Of a stretch of 64,000 nucleotides of DNA, positions 52,096-64,000 are shown in pieces. Both the position numbers and the translations under genes were made by a program. The stretch is from Candidatus Abyssobacteria bacterium SURF_5 (lineage in GTDB: Bacteria > Abyssobacteria > SURF-5): contig QZKU01000114.1 of assembly GCA_003598085.1 (NCBI GenBank), positions 35,758 through 99,757 on the forward strand. Direction: 5' to 3'. The notes below the pieces were generated by a model, which was not told the DNA's origin, did not search any database, and worked only from the letters and a program-made list of their open reading frames with translations. Position 1 is the first letter of the stretch; each line of letters begins with the position of its first letter.

Positions 52096-53199
52096 ATGTC
52101 TTCCCAATCGCAAAAATACATGGCGCGCGCCCTCGAGCTAGCGGCGCTTGGCCGCGGTTTCACCAGCCCGAATCCTCTGGTCGGCGCGGTCATTGTAAAG
52201 AACGGAAAAGTAATAGGCGAAGGCTTTCATCGGAAGTATGGGGAAGCGCATGCCGAGGTTGCCGCGCTCCAACAGGCGGTCGAATCCGTCCGCGGCTCAA
52301 CCTTATACGTAACCCTCGAGCCGTGTTGCCATTATGGCAAAACCCCTCCCTGTACGGAGGCGGTGATTAAGGCCGGAATCGCAAAAGTCGTTATGGCGAT
52401 GGAGGACCCGAATCCGCTCGTCTCCTGCAAGGGCAAATCGGCACTGGAGGGTTCCGGCATCGCGGTCGAAACCGGAGTACTGGCTGACGAGGCAAATCGC
52501 TTGAACGAATGGTACGTCAAGTTCGTCAGAACGAACACCCCTTTCTTTACCGCGAAAGCCGCTATGACGCTCGATGGCAAAATCGCCACCCATACCGGCG
52601 ATTCCCGATGGGTTACCGGCGAGAAAGCCCGCGAATACGTGCACTGGCTGCGCGCGGGCGCAGACGCGATCTTGGTCGGCAGCAGAACCGTCAAAATCGA
52701 TGATCCATTGCTCACCACGCGCACCCAATCCGGCAATGGGCGCGACGCGCTCCGCATCGTCATCGATGGCGAGGCCTCCATCTCGCCCGAGGCGCGGGTG
52801 CTGAAAACAGAGTCGTCCGCCCGGACGATGGTCGTTGTGAAAACCACAGCTCCGCGTGATCGAAAGGCGGCCCTCGAAGAGGCCGGCGCCCAATTGCTTG
52901 AGGTCGATCCGATCGGAGAAAAAGTAGACCTGAAGCAAGTAGCCGCGCTATTAGGAAGTCAAAATATAGCCAATGTTCTGATCGAGGGCGGTGGCGGATT
53001 GCTGGCGGCCGCGTTCGAAGCACGAATCGTGGATAAGGTGCTTTTTTTCGTCGCCCCGAAAATTTTTGGTGGTAAAGATGCTCCGACGCCGGTTGGCGGC
53101 GCCGGCGTCGCAAAGGTCGCCGATGCTTACCGGCTCCGAAACCTGTCGACCCGGCTGATCGGGGAAGACATCCTGATCGAGGCCTACGTGGAATTTTAG
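52096..53199 (+). CDS. ribD: Bifunctional diaminohydroxyphosphoribosylaminopyrimidine deaminase / 5-amino-6-(5-phosphoribosylamino)uracil reductase
   Basis: 367 aa. Deaminase half with HAEVAAL and TLEPCCHYGKTPPC (zinc ligands His, Cys, Cys). Reductase half begins near residue 150 (FFTAKAAMTLDGKIATHTGDSRWV, partial quotes here FTAKAAMTLDGKIAT) and has VLIEGGGGLLAAAFEARIVDK. Steps 2 and 3 of riboflavin synthesis. The frame reaches a GTG at 52027; I prefer ATG 52096 (MSSQSQKYMARALELA), which fits the family start, though its Shine-Dalgarno is weak. Stop overlaps nothing: ribE begins at the very next base. Confidence 0.95.
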   Translation: MSSQSQKYMARALELAALGRGFTSPNPLVGAVIVKNGKVIGEGFHRKYGEAHAEVAALQQAVESVRGSTLYVTLEPCCHYGKTPPCTEAVIKAGIAKVVMAMEDPNPLVSCKGKSALEGSGIAVETGVLADEANRLNEWYVKFVRTNTPFFTAKAAMTLDGKIATHTGDSRWVTGEKAREYVHWLRAGADAILVGSRTVKIDDPLLTTRTQSGNGRDALRIVIDGEASISPEARVLKTESSARTMVVVKTTAPRDRKAALEEAGAQLLEVDPIGEKVDLKQVAALLGSQNIANVLIEGGGGLLAAAFEARIVDKVLFFVAPKIFGGKDAPTPVGGAGVAKVADAYRLRNLSTRLIGEDILIEAYVEF

Positions 53200-53832
53200 A
53201 TGTTTACCGGAATCATTCAAGAAATCGGATTAATACGCGAGATATTGCCCGGGCAGGCATACAAGCTGAGGGTTGGAGCAAAAAAGACACTCAAGGATAT
53301 CGAACTGGGCGACAGTATCAGTATCGATGGCGCCTGCCTCACGGTCGTCGATTATGACGCGGCAAGTTTTCAGGTTGACGCCATGCCCGAAACCATCGAG
53401 AAGACAACCCTGAAGTACCTGCAGATCGGCGGCAAAGTGAATCTCGAATCGTCGCTCAGGCTGGGCGACAAGTTGGGCGGCCACTGGGTCGCAGGTCACG
53501 TTGACGGAACGGGAAAAATTCTCACGACCAGGCGCAGCGGAAACTCGGTCTTGTACGAGATATCGGTTCCGCCTGAGTTGGCCGAGCAGTTGGCGCCCAA
53601 AGGCTCCGTGGCGGTTGACGGCATCAGCCTCACCGTCATCGAATGCAGCCGCAGCGCGTTTACGATCGGCATAATCCCGCACACGCTTCAACACACGACG
53701 CTCAATTCAAAAGGCGCGGGTGATTACGTAAATCTTGAAACCGATGTCATCGGGAAATATATCTACCGCTACCTGCGGGGCGCATCGGGAACAGTAACAG
53801 AGAAGCTTCTGCGGGATTCAGGCTTTTTGTAG
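53200..53832 (+). CDS. ribE: Riboflavin synthase, alpha-type
   Basis: 210 aa. Two similar lumazine-binding barrels: [36 protein letters not shown] in the first, [31 protein letters not shown] in the second. Dismutates two 6,7-dimethyl-8-ribityllumazine molecules to riboflavin. The ATG follows the ribD stop directly (TAG-ATG), implying coupling. Length normal. Confidence 0.96.
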   Translation: MFTGIIQEIGLIREILPGQAYKLRVGAKKTLKDIELGDSISIDGACLTVVDYDAASFQVDAMPETIEKTTLKYLQIGGKVNLESSLRLGDKLGGHWVAGHVDGTGKILTTRRSGNSVLYEISVPPELAEQLAPKGSVAVDGISLTVIECSRSAFTIGIIPHTLQHTTLNSKGAGDYVNLETDVIGKYIYRYLRGASGTVTEKLLRDSGFL

Positions 53833-53882
53833 AGTCGTGCACGACGCACGCGCGCAGGACGGCAAAATGGAGGAGGATCCAC

Positions 53883-55079
53883 ATGTTTAGCCCGATTCCG
53901 GAAATATTGGATGAAGTGCGGGCCGGCCGCATGATCATTCTGGTTGATAATGAGGACCGCGAGAATGAGGGCGACCTGACGCTTGCTGCCGAGAAGGTGA
54001 CGCCGGATGCAATCAACTTCATGGCAAGGTATGGCCGCGGCCTCATCTGTCTTGCAATGACAGCCCAACGATGCGACGAGTTGAAGCTGCCTCCGATGGT
54101 GACCGAGAATACGTCGACCTTCGAAACCGCTTTTACCGTTTCGATCGAAGCGAAGAGAAATGTTACCACCGGCATCTCGGCTTCGGATCGGGCAACCACC
54201 GTACTCACGGCTGTCAATCCGGCGACCAGACCTGAAGACCTCGCCCGGCCGGGACATGTGTTCCCGCTGCGGGCGCGAAACGGCGGCGTCCTGGTGAGAA
54301 CCGGCCAGACCGAGGGCTCGGTGGACCTGGCCCGCCTGGCAGGACTCTATCCCGCAGGCGTGATCTGCGAGATCATGAAGGACGACGGTACCATGGCGCG
54401 CGTGCCAGATTTGATTGAGTTCGCAAAAGAGCACGGCCTGAAATTGTGCTCGATCGAGGACCTCATCAAATATCGCCGCCTCACCGAAAAGCTGGTGAAC
54501 AAGACGGTCACCACGAAAATACCGACACCCTACGGCGAGTTCAATCTTCATGTGTATGAGACGTCGGTCGATAACTGGCACCACCTTGCTTTCGTCAAGG
54601 GCGAAGTCGCCGGAAAAAAAGGAGTGCTCGTTCGCGTCCATTCGGAATGCCTCACGGGCGACGTCTTCGGCTCGAGACGCTGCGACTGCGGCTCGCAACT
54701 GCACAAAGCGCTGGAAATGATTCACGACGAAGGCGTCGGCGTACTTCTCTACATGCGCCAGGAGGGCCGCGGCATCGGCCTTCATAACAAGTTGCGGGCA
54801 TACGCGCTGCAAGACGCCGGACTGGATACCGTAGAGGCAAACGAGAAACTCGGATTCAAGCCCGACCTGCGCGATTACGGCATCGGAGCACAGATTCTCT
54901 CCGATCTCGGGCTGACTGAAATCCGTTTGATGACGAATAACCCGCGGAAAATTGTCGGGCTCGAAGGCTATAACCTGAAAGTGGTCGAGAGAATCCCGAT
55001 CGAAATCGCGCCAACCGCCGAAAACCTGTTGTATCTCGAGGCCAAGCAGCGCAAACTCGGCCACTTGTTAAACCTGTAG
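53883..55079 (+). CDS. ribBA: Bifunctional 3,4-dihydroxy-2-butanone-4-phosphate synthase / GTP cyclohydrolase II
   Basis: 398 aa. RibB half: [19 protein letters not shown] (acidic metal site), [18 protein letters not shown]. RibA half: [22 protein letters not shown] (zinc-binding Cys), [34 protein letters not shown]. Makes both precursors of riboflavin. AGGAGG lies 8 nt before the ATG. Third gene of the FMN-controlled operon. Confidence 0.97.
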   Translation: MFSPIPEILDEVRAGRMIILVDNEDRENEGDLTLAAEKVTPDAINFMARYGRGLICLAMTAQRCDELKLPPMVTENTSTFETAFTVSIEAKRNVTTGISASDRATTVLTAVNPATRPEDLARPGHVFPLRARNGGVLVRTGQTEGSVDLARLAGLYPAGVICEIMKDDGTMARVPDLIEFAKEHGLKLCSIEDLIKYRRLTEKLVNKTVTTKIPTPYGEFNLHVYETSVDNWHHLAFVKGEVAGKKGVLVRVHSECLTGDVFGSRRCDCGSQLHKALEMIHDEGVGVLLYMRQEGRGIGLHNKLRAYALQDAGLDTVEANEKLGFKPDLRDYGIGAQILSDLGLTEIRLMTNNPRKIVGLEGYNLKVVERIPIEIAPTAENLLYLEAKQRKLGHLLNL

Positions 55080-55080
55080 A

Positions 55081-55145
55081 GGGGACTGACCTGGACCTGA
55101 CCCTATTTACAATCCTGTTTGTTGGATTCGTAGAATAGGGTGTCC
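55081..55145. repeat. REP-like palindromic element, copy A
   Basis: Starts GGGGACTGACC and ends AATAGGGTGTCCC; the ends can pair (GGGAC...ACCCTATT with AATAGGGTGTCCC). It shares ACTGAC, ATTTA and TTCGTAGAAT-GGTGTC with a second copy at 56984-57042. Located between ribBA and ribH, so it is transcribed in the riboflavin operon. Confidence 0.65.
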
Positions 55146-55200
55146 CTAAAGGTCTCGAATCGCATGACCCGGGAGAAAATCAAAAAAGGAGAAGAGGGCG

Positions 55201-55665
55201 ATGCCGAAAACCTATGAAGGCCAGTTGGTGGCAACCGGAAAGAAATTTGGAATAGTCGCATCCCGATTCAACGAATTCATAACCAACAAATTGCTCGAGG
55301 GCGCGCTCGACGCTTTGAAACGACACGGCGTCAAAGATGATGAAATAGAAATTGCGTGGGTTCCGGGTTCCTTCGAGATACCCTACGCCGCGCAGCGCCT
55401 CGCGGAAAGCAAAAAATATGACGCCATTATCTGCGTCGGCGCGGTCATCAGGGGATCGACTCCGCACTTCGAGTACATCGCCAGCGAAGTCACCAAGGGC
55501 ATCGCGCAGACGGGCCTGAAAACCGGCGTGCCGGTCATCTATGGGGTCATCACCCCGGACACACTCGAACAGGCGATAGAGCGGGCGGGCACAAAGGCCG
55601 GCAACAAAGGGTTCCAGGCGGCTATGTCGGCAATCGAAATGGTTAATCTCTTCGAAAAGATTTAA
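55201..55665 (+). CDS. ribH: 6,7-dimethyl-8-ribityllumazine synthase
   Basis: 154 aa. Forms the ribityllumazine that RibE uses. Motifs: [56 protein letters not shown] and [27 protein letters not shown] is upstream. Separated from ribBA by 121 nt containing the REP-like element, yet in the same direction and without a clear terminator, so probably still under the riboswitch. Confidence 0.96.
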   Translation: MPKTYEGQLVATGKKFGIVASRFNEFITNKLLEGALDALKRHGVKDDEIEIAWVPGSFEIPYAAQRLAESKKYDAIICVGAVIRGSTPHFEYIASEVTKGIAQTGLKTGVPVIYGVITPDTLEQAIERAGTKAGNKGFQAAMSAIEMVNLFEKI

Positions 55666-55666
55666 G

Positions 55667-56119
55667 ATGGGTTCACGACGCAAGTCGAGAGAAAAGGCGC
55701 TTCAGATACTTTTTCAGCTCGATTTCAATAAATCGGATATCGAAACGGTTCTTCGGGACTTCTGGAAAAGCAATCCCACCGGCGATAAAGTGAAATCGTT
55801 CACTGAAACGCTGGTGCGCGGAGCTTTCGAATTCCGGAAACCTATCGATGAGTTGATCAGCTCCACGGTCGAGAACTGGTCGATCGATCGTCTCAATTCC
55901 GTCGACAGGGCGATCCTCAGGTTTGCGACGTATGAATTGGTCTACCTCCCCGATATCCCGCCAAAGGTTACCATCAACGAGGCGGTCGAAATCGCAAAAG
56001 CGTTCGGAACTGACGAATCAGGAGGATTCATCAACGGAGTCCTCGACAAGATTCGCGAGAAAATCGGCAAGTCCACAGCCGGCAGCGAACAAGACAACGG
56101 AGACATTCAGCACCAATGA
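55667..56119 (+). CDS. nusB: Transcription antitermination factor NusB
   Basis: 150 aa, all-helical. [20 protein letters not shown] at the start, [29 protein letters not shown] and [32 protein letters not shown] at the end are diagnostic. Binds boxA RNA in rRNA leaders with NusE. It begins 1 nt after the ribH stop, the usual ribH-nusB pairing. It might thus respond to FMN levels to some degree. Confidence 0.96.
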   Translation: MGSRRKSREKALQILFQLDFNKSDIETVLRDFWKSNPTGDKVKSFTETLVRGAFEFRKPIDELISSTVENWSIDRLNSVDRAILRFATYELVYLPDIPPKVTINEAVEIAKAFGTDESGGFINGVLDKIREKIGKSTAGSEQDNGDIQHQ

Positions 56120-56952
56120 ATCGGTTTGTTGACCTTCACGTGCATACCTATTATTCTGACGGCTCTTTTTCACCCGAGGATGTCGTTACTCACGCGAAAC
56201 GACTCGGATTCGCCGCCATCGGAATCGCCGATCACGACGAAGTCGGAGCGGTGAGCCAGGCTATCTGGCTCGGACACTCGCATGGAATCGAAATCATTCC
56301 CGCCGTCGAGCTGACCTCGGCCTGCAATGGAAAGGAAATCCACCTGCTCGGTTATCTCATCGATCACAACAACACCGATCTGCGGGAAACCCTGAAACAC
56401 CTGCGATCGGAACGGTTCAAGCGAATGGAGCGAATGGTGGACAAACTCAGGAAGCTGGGAGTGGACATCTATATCGAAGCGGTACGCAGGGTGGCCGGCA
56501 GCAAGGGAAGCATCGGCCGCCTTCATCTCGCGCGCGCGCTGTTCGACCGCGGCCAGGTGACATGCGTGCAGGAGGCATTCGACCGTTACATCGGAAAAGG
56601 AAAACCGGCGTATTCCGACAAACCGCGCCTGAAAGCCGCCGAGGCGATCGAGCTCATTACCGGCGCCGGCGGCATCGCCGTCCTCGCGCATCCGAAACTG
56701 GTGCACATCGACGAACATATCCCCGAACTCGTGCATATCGGCCTGAAGGGCATCGAAGCGTTCTACTCCAAACATACGTCCGACGAGACAGCAAGGTACG
56801 TCGCGGTGGCCGAACAACTGAACCTGCTGGTCACCGGCGGCTCCGACTGCCACGGCGTGATCAAGGACAAAATGCTGCTTGGCAGCGTCAAACTCCCCTA
56901 CCGCTATCTCACCATCCTGAGAGACCGCGTCAACGGCAACCGCACGGTGTGA
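56116..56952 (+). CDS. PHP-domain nucleotide phosphatase / RNase AM-like
   Basis: 278 aa. PHP signatures [54 protein letters not shown] and VTGGSDCHG. The domain order and a middle insertion ([24 protein letters not shown]) match the TrpH/YciV family, whose E. coli member removes 5'-end nucleotides from RNA and acts on 3',5'-bisphosphonucleotides. The ATG overlaps the nusB stop as ATGA. A different PHP enzyme lies at 9669-10355. Confidence 0.88.
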   Translation: MNRFVDLHVHTYYSDGSFSPEDVVTHAKRLGFAAIGIADHDEVGAVSQAIWLGHSHGIEIIPAVELTSACNGKEIHLLGYLIDHNNTDLRETLKHLRSERFKRMERMVDKLRKLGVDIYIEAVRRVAGSKGSIGRLHLARALFDRGQVTCVQEAFDRYIGKGKPAYSDKPRLKAAEAIELITGAGGIAVLAHPKLVHIDEHIPELVHIGLKGIEAFYSKHTSDETARYVAVAEQLNLLVTGGSDCHGVIKDKMLLGSVKLPYRYLTILRDRVNGNRTV

Positions 56953-56983
56953 GGTCGGAAACAATCACAGGGCACCAACGCGC

Positions 56984-57042
56984 GGGGAACTGACTCCATT
57001 TATGGTTTCACGTCCTCTTGAATTCGTAGAATGGTGTCTGTC
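56984..57042. repeat. REP-like palindromic element, copy B
   Basis: GGGAACTGACTCC at one end, GAATTCGTAGAATGGTGTC near the other. Related to copy A at 55081-55145. It is the first item in the 342-nt gap 56953-57294, which also holds the hairpin repeat at 57102-57121 and a piece related to the AAGGGGGA repeats (near 57165-57180). No gene is seen in that gap. Confidence 0.6.
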
Positions 57043-57101
57043 GGCTTATAATGGGTCGGCACCGATGACAGAAAGGTATCGACAAGTCAGAGTAGCCCGT
57101 C

Positions 57102-57121
57102 ATTCCTGCGAAAGCAGGAAT
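57102..57121. repeat. Small hairpin repeat (ATTCCTGC-GAAA-GCAGGAAT)
   Basis: A perfect 8-bp stem with a GAAA tetraloop, inside the sequence CGTCATTCCTGCG...CCAGGG that recurs widely in bacterial genomes as an intergenic repeat. It has no T-run, so it is not a terminator. Confidence 0.6.
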
Positions 57122-57294
57122 CCAGGGTCTGGCAGAAGAAGACAAATCTCAATAACGGGACAGCCTCCTAACTAAAGGGGGATTTCTCTTGCCCCTGAAC
57201 CGTTGGGGCGGCCCATGTGGCCGCCCGATTCTGATTCGTGATGTTACACTAAACCTTTTGTCCTGGCGCCTCTGTGCCTTGGTGGTTCGTTTTA

Positions 57295-58440
57295 TCACGC
57301 CGCTTCGATATGCGCCATCAACTTGTCGACGTCCTCTTCATTATTATAGAAATTGAATCCCATGATCAGGCAGCCGCGCATTGCATGAACCATGATCAGG
57401 TGTTCCCGCAGTTCTTCCGCAAGTTTATACGGATCCTGCTTCGGGAGGCGCAGCAGAACGATTCCCGACCATTCGTCGTTATCCCGCGGACTCATGATTT
57501 CGCATCCCTTGGCGCGCGCCTTCTCGCACAGGTAATCGGTCACCTGTTTCAGACGCCGCTCGATATTCTCCACTCCGATTTCCTCGAGCAGCGTAAGCGA
57601 CGCGTTCAGAGCGGCGATGCCGGCAAAATTCTTGCACCCCTCCTCGTACCGGCGCGCGCCCTTGGCCGGCTTGAAGTCGTACGACTCGATGTCGTATTCC
57701 ATCGTCTCTTCATGTTCGAGACTGCCCCACCCGATATGAACCGGCCGGAGCTGTTCGAGCAGATCCTTCTTGCAATAGAAGATGCCGAGGCCGGGCAGCC
57801 CCAGCAATCCTTTATGTGTGCCCGCGCTCAGGCAATCGACCCCCTTTTCTCTCACGTTGAGCCGGATCGAGCCGAGACATTGTATCGGATCGACGAGAAA
57901 AATGATTCCGCGCCCGCGGCACAGCTCCGAGATCGCTTCCAGGTTCGGACGCTGGCCGGTATCGAACTGAGGCCAGCTAACGGCCACAAGCCGCGTGCGA
58001 GATGTAATCCCCTTCTCGATCACCTCGGGCGTGATTCTCCTCTTATCCTGCTCGACCAGCTTCACCTTCACCCCGCAATGCTTCTGCGCGAGAAACGGAT
58101 AAACGATCGACGGGTATTCGCGGCGCGTAAACAGAACCTCGTCGCCTTTCTTCCACGCGATCGACTGCGCGAGCCACAGGATCCCCTCCGCCGTATTGCG
58201 CGAGAACGCGATCTCCTCGGCGTCACAACCGATCAGGCGCGCCATTTTCTCGCGCGTCTCCTCAATCATATTGCGCGATAGCGCCATTGCGATCACGCCC
58301 GAATTCATCATGGCCTCGTTCATATCGTTGGCGGCTTGCGCCACCGGCTTCGGCAGCGGCGACTTTCCGTTCGCCAGCAGATACACGAAATTATCGGTCA
58401 CGGGAAACAGCTTTCGGATCGCTTCAAAATCAACACTCAT
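57295..58440 (-). CDS. Class-V aminotransferase-fold enzyme (cysteine desulfurase/isopenicillin epimerase-like)
   Basis: 381 aa, PLP enzyme. FVYLLANGKSPLPKPVAQA at the N-terminus, EEIAFSRNTAEGILWLAQSI, VSWPQFDTGQRPNLEAI, the Asp that stacks on PLP in FLVDPIQCLGSI, and Schiff-base Lys in SAGTHKGLLGLPG. The Cys-containing loop of NifS/SufS desulfurases is not evident, so a desulfurase is less likely than an aminotransferase, lyase or epimerase. The N-terminus lacks a strong Shine-Dalgarno. Monocistronic and divergent from cardiolipin synthase. Confidence 0.8.
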   Translation of the reverse strand: MSVDFEAIRKLFPVTDNFVYLLANGKSPLPKPVAQAANDMNEAMMNSGVIAMALSRNMIEETREKMARLIGCDAEEIAFSRNTAEGILWLAQSIAWKKGDEVLFTRREYPSIVYPFLAQKHCGVKVKLVEQDKRRITPEVIEKGITSRTRLVAVSWPQFDTGQRPNLEAISELCRGRGIIFLVDPIQCLGSIRLNVREKGVDCLSAGTHKGLLGLPGLGIFYCKKDLLEQLRPVHIGWGSLEHEETMEYDIESYDFKPAKGARRYEEGCKNFAGIAALNASLTLLEEIGVENIERRLKQVTDYLCEKARAKGCEIMSPRDNDEWSGIVLLRLPKQDPYKLAEELREHLIMVHAMRGCLIMGFNFYNNEEDVDKLMAHIEAA

Positions 58441-58640
58441 TATTTTTCCTCCATATACAGAAAATCGACTTTCGGCGAAGAGCAGTCGGGCCGCAAAACC
58501 ACGGCGGTCCGATTATATGGCGACCAACGCCAAAAAGCAATACCCCTTCCTCTTTGACTTCTCACCCGCATTTTGATATAAATGCTCAATTGCGCAACCT
58601 CACATTTCCCCCAACACACTTGGAAACCGGCGTTGCGGCC

Positions 58641-60137
58641 ATGGACATGACCGGCCAGACATTCCACGACGTTCTCGTTTCCGCCTGGAATAGTACCACG
58701 CCCTTTCTCAATTGGGCGCTGGTCATCTTTATCGCTTTCATCTCATGGGCGAGCGCGCTGCATGCGCTTCTCAACAAGCGCGACCCGCGCGCCGCCTTCG
58801 CCTGGATCGGATTCTGTCTCCTGTTCCCGCCCCTCGGTCCGTTGTTGTATTTTCTCTTCGGAATCAACCGCGTGCAAACGCAAGGCCAGCGGCTCGGCGG
58901 CGCATTGACCCTGCTCCTGCGCAGCGATTCTGAGGCGGCTGAAGAACTCAGCAGGCAGGAGCCGTCGTTTCCTTCCTCCGCGCCTGAGCCGTATCGGGCG
59001 ATCATCAGGCTTGCTGACAGGATCACCAACCTGCGCCTGCTTGGAGGCAACCGCGTCGAGCCCCTCGAGCATGGCGAACAGGCCTTCCCCGCCATGCTCG
59101 ACGCCATCAACGGCGCGCGGCGACGCCTCTATCTATCCACTTACATCATGGATTCCGACACAACGGGCCGGGCTTTCATCGCAGCCCTGAAGGACGCCGT
59201 TGGCCGGGGCGTTGACGTGCGCGTCATTCTGGACGGAGTCGGAGAATATTATTCGTTCCCGCGCGCCGGAACGCTGCTCAAACGGGCCAGGGTCCCGGTC
59301 GCCAGGTTCCTCCCTCCGAAGCTGCTGCCGCCGTCGCTGTTCATCAACCTGCGCAATCACTGCAAAATCCTGGTGGCCGACGGCAAGGTCGGTTTCACCG
59401 GCGGCATGAACATCGGCGACCGCCATCTGGCGGCCGATGCTTCAAATCCCGCTCGCGTCGAGGACCTCCATTTCCGCGTGAGCGGGCCGGTCGTCACCCA
59501 GATGGAGCAGGTCTTCCTCGCGCACTGGAGCTTTTGCACCGGAACGCAGATCCCGGTCCCGGTCGAGACAAACGGTGAGACGGAAGGCGAGGCCCTCTGC
59601 CGCGTCATCGTCGATGGGCCTAACGACGACATGGATATCCTTTCCATCATTTTTACGGGCGCAGTCGCGGCGGCGCGGCATCGCGTCTTCATCATGACCC
59701 CCTATTTCCTGCCCTCGCGCGATTTCATCGGAGCGCTCCAGACCGCCGCCCTCCGCGGAGTCGACGTGCGCGTGATTCTGCCATCAAAAAACAATCTGCC
59801 CTATGTCAAATGGGCATCCGACAACATGCTGTGGCAGCTTCTCCAGCAAGGCGTGCGCATCTATTACCAGCCGCCCCCCTTCGTCCATAGCAAGATATTC
59901 CTTGTCGACGATCTCTATGCCGTCGTCGGCTCCGCCAACCTTGATCCGCGCAGCCTGCGGCTCAACTTCGAGTTGGTCCTCGAGATATTCGACGCGTCGC
60001 TGAACAGAACTCTTGCCGATAAATTCCTGCAGGCGCTTTCAAAATCCCGAGAGACCTCGCTGGCCGAGATGGACGGCCGCCCGCTCCTCGTCCAGATTCG
60101 CGATTCCTTCTGCTGGCTCTTCAGCCCCTACCTCTGA
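58641..60137 (+). CDS. cls: Cardiolipin synthase (phospholipase D superfamily)
   Basis: 499 aa. An N-terminal pair of helices with the PLDc_N look (FLNWALVIFIAFISWASALHA, then FCLLFPPLGPLLYFLFGINR), then two HKD motifs: HCKILVADGKVGFTGGMN and HSKIFLVDDLYAVVGSAN. Joins two phosphatidylglycerols to cardiolipin at the membrane. The frame is open back to 58287, overlapping the divergent gene; ATG 58641 (MDMTGQTFHD) fits the family length. No Shine-Dalgarno is visible. The 200-nt gap to the aminotransferase gene has no other feature. Confidence 0.92.
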   Translation: MDMTGQTFHDVLVSAWNSTTPFLNWALVIFIAFISWASALHALLNKRDPRAAFAWIGFCLLFPPLGPLLYFLFGINRVQTQGQRLGGALTLLLRSDSEAAEELSRQEPSFPSSAPEPYRAIIRLADRITNLRLLGGNRVEPLEHGEQAFPAMLDAINGARRRLYLSTYIMDSDTTGRAFIAALKDAVGRGVDVRVILDGVGEYYSFPRAGTLLKRARVPVARFLPPKLLPPSLFINLRNHCKILVADGKVGFTGGMNIGDRHLAADASNPARVEDLHFRVSGPVVTQMEQVFLAHWSFCTGTQIPVPVETNGETEGEALCRVIVDGPNDDMDILSIIFTGAVAAARHRVFIMTPYFLPSRDFIGALQTAALRGVDVRVILPSKNNLPYVKWASDNMLWQLLQQGVRIYYQPPPFVHSKIFLVDDLYAVVGSANLDPRSLRLNFELVLEIFDASLNRTLADKFLQALSKSRETSLAEMDGRPLLVQIRDSFCWLFSPYL

Positions 60138-60192
60138 ATTCTTCTTCTTCTCGGGAGAAATCTCTCTCTTCTCCACCGCCATCACGCATCTG

Positions 60193-60415
60193 AATCTCCC
60201 CCTTTCACAAAGGGGGACTAAGGGGGATTTCATCCTCCTCGATCCGCGGCAATGGCCGACGCTGTGTCATTCTGAGCCCGTCGAAGAATCATTCCCCTTT
60301 ATCAAAAAACGAATCTCCCCCTTTATCAAAGGCGATTGAGGAGCAAAAACAAATCGCTCTCAACTCTCGCATCTCTCTGAATCTCCCCCTTTATTAAAGG
60401 GGGACTAAGCGGGAC
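60193..60415. repeat. Cluster of three CTCCCCCTTT palindromic repeats
   Basis: Copies at 60193-60230, 60312-60343 and 60380-60415 share AATCTCCCCCTTT-nnnn-AAAGGGGGACTAAG, a stem-loop form. The middle one is partly degenerate. Between copies 1 and 2 lies a relative of the 40-bp repeat family (TCATTCTGAGCCCGTCGAAG). They occupy the 479-nt gap between cls and the antitoxin gene, which holds no gene that I can see. Confidence 0.75.
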
Positions 60416-60616
60416 TTTCCCCGCCATCACCCGTGAACCGTGGGGGCGATGCGATGGGTCGCCTGCGAAGCCCCGCTGTTCGAGAAATCATCCCCTCTCT
60501 GCTCTTTACTTGCTTCTTTTTTTACCGGAAACATCGTCCAGTCAACTTGACATTCGCGCCTGCCGTATATACTATTTTTATAGGAGAGTCGCTTCGGAGC
60601 AGAGGGAGTTGAGTCA

Positions 60617-60814
60617 ATGTCGTTGAGAGAGACCATAAAAAACGAAATCGATAAGCTTCCGGAAAAGCTTCTGGCCGAGGTTTACGATTTCATCCAGTAT
60701 CTTGAGGGCAAGAGGGACAGGGGCCATCTGTTAAAGAGCTGTCAGGAGCTGTCTTCTGCGTCCTTCAAGAAAGTGTGGGATAACGAAGAAGACTCCGCAT
60801 ATGACAACCTATGA
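60617..60814 (+). CDS. Antitoxin (DUF2281-like) of a type II toxin-antitoxin pair
   Basis: 65 aa. MSLRETIKNEIDKLPEKLLAEVYDFIQYLE matches the helical DUF2281-type N-terminus (seen as KLPEKLLAEVYDFIQYLEGK), followed by a flexible acidic tail (KKVWDNEEDSAYDNL), as expected for a toxin-wrapping antitoxin. GAGGGAG precedes the ATG. Its 3' end overlaps the toxin gene by 14 nt. It should neutralise the MazF-type toxin and probably repress the pair's promoter. Confidence 0.82.
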   Translation: MSLRETIKNEIDKLPEKLLAEVYDFIQYLEGKRDRGHLLKSCQELSSASFKKVWDNEEDSAYDNL

Positions 60815-61151
60815 ACGAGGCGATGTTGTTCTCGTCCCTTTTCCTTTCACCGACCAATCTTCTACAAAAAAAAGACCGGCCGCAGTTATCAGTTCGAATA
60901 ACCATAACAAATCCTTCTCCGATATCGTCATCATAGCCGTCACCAGCCAAATTCGGCGAAGAGGAAGTGAGGAATGTCTCATTGCTGACTGGCGCTCCGC
61001 CGGTTTACTGAAACCCTCAGCCGTCAAGCCTGTCATATCGAGCATAGAAACACGGCTCGTCCTCAGAAAATTGGGTAGACTTTCTCCTGAAGATTGTGCC
61101 GCAGCGGATGATCTCCTCAGAGAACTTCTCAATCTGCCTCTCTCCTCATAA
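60801..61151 (+). CDS. PemK/MazF-family endoribonuclease toxin
   Basis: 116 aa. MazF fold: YERGDVVLVPFPFTDQSSTKKRPAAVIS, then IIAVTSQIRRRG, LKPSAVKPVISSIETRLVLRKLGRL and DCAAADDLLRELLNL. Expected to cleave mRNA at short motifs, halting growth when the antitoxin is lost. The ATG lies inside the antitoxin gene, overlapping 14 nt. The pair sits between two repeat-rich stretches and close to the CRISPR array, a common setting for such modules. Confidence 0.88.
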   Translation: MTTYERGDVVLVPFPFTDQSSTKKRPAAVISSNNHNKSFSDIVIIAVTSQIRRRGSEECLIADWRSAGLLKPSAVKPVISSIETRLVLRKLGRLSPEDCAAADDLLRELLNLPLSS

Positions 61152-61159
61152 TGGCTTGC

Positions 61160-63999
<2,840 letters not shown>

Positions 64000-64000
64000 A

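Noticed and set aside
53769..55064. 431-codon minus-strand frame antisense to ribBA
   Set aside because: RibBA is certain on the plus strand; the antisense frame shows no domain.
57102..57121. The GCAGGAAT hairpin as a terminator of the riboflavin operon
   Set aside because: No T-run follows the stem on either strand; it matches a common intergenic repeat instead.

Overview
The window looks like one chromosomal segment of a GC-rich, Gram-negative, probably anaerobic bacterium from a poorly cultivated lineage. The Gram-negative signs are a lipoprotein, an ExbB/ExbD pair with a TonB-like partner, and signal peptides. The order yicC-remA-gmk-rpoZ-coaBC, the run NYN-topA-xerC-hslV and the FMN-riboswitch riboflavin operon are common in Desulfobacterota-like and Firmicutes-like genomes, but I cannot assign a phylum. 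I saw no tRNA, rRNA, phage or transposase gene. Strong sigma-70 type promoters (TTGACA, 17-18 bp, TATAAT) recur before operons.

Layout. 1-8.4 kb (minus strand): a two-component cluster of three membrane histidine kinases, an NtrC-family regulator, a stand-alone receiver, and a protein that fuses a receiver domain to a complete DASS/SLC13-type ion-coupled transporter. That fusion is the most unusual object in the window. 8.6-11.5 kb: DsbA-like thiol oxidoreductase, PHP phosphoesterase, lipoprotein and TPR anchor protein. 11.6-18.1 kb (minus): GT-C glycosyltransferase and a housekeeping block (coaBC, rpoZ, gmk, remA, yicC), then a zinc-ribbon protein and a lipid kinase. 18.4-26.4 kb: M24 peptidase and a single-domain receiver on plus, facing a TetR-headed operon that encodes an acetyltransferase, two short-chain dehydrogenases, a class-III aminotransferase/mutase and a ThDP enzyme; this looks like an unassigned small-molecule pathway.

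26.6-33 kb: two proteins of unknown function, then tyrosine phenol-lyase between two MFS transporters. 33-43.4 kb (minus): an operon starting with rnr and continuing argC-argJ-argB, a 966-aa TPR protein, exbB, exbD, a TonB-like protein without a TonB C-terminal domain, and a small zinc-ribbon membrane protein. 43.5-45.6 kb: trkH-trkA potassium uptake. 45.7-49.9 kb (minus): NYN nuclease, topA, xerC, hslV; hslU is absent from its usual place. 50-51.6 kb: CBS protein and a GNAT-like protein. 51.8-57 kb: FMN riboswitch with attenuator, then ribD-ribE-ribBA-ribH-nusB-PHP. 57.3-60.1 kb: class-V aminotransferase-like enzyme and cardiolipin synthase.

60.1-64 kb is accessory: small dispersed repeats, a MazF/PemK-type toxin-antitoxin pair, about 0.8 kb of repeat debris, and a CRISPR array of at least 31 type I-C-like 32-bp repeats that runs off the right edge. 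The array appears to be transcribed on the minus strand, so leader and cas genes should lie just beyond position 64000. Two neighbouring spacers are the same sequence and differ only by two bases at one end.
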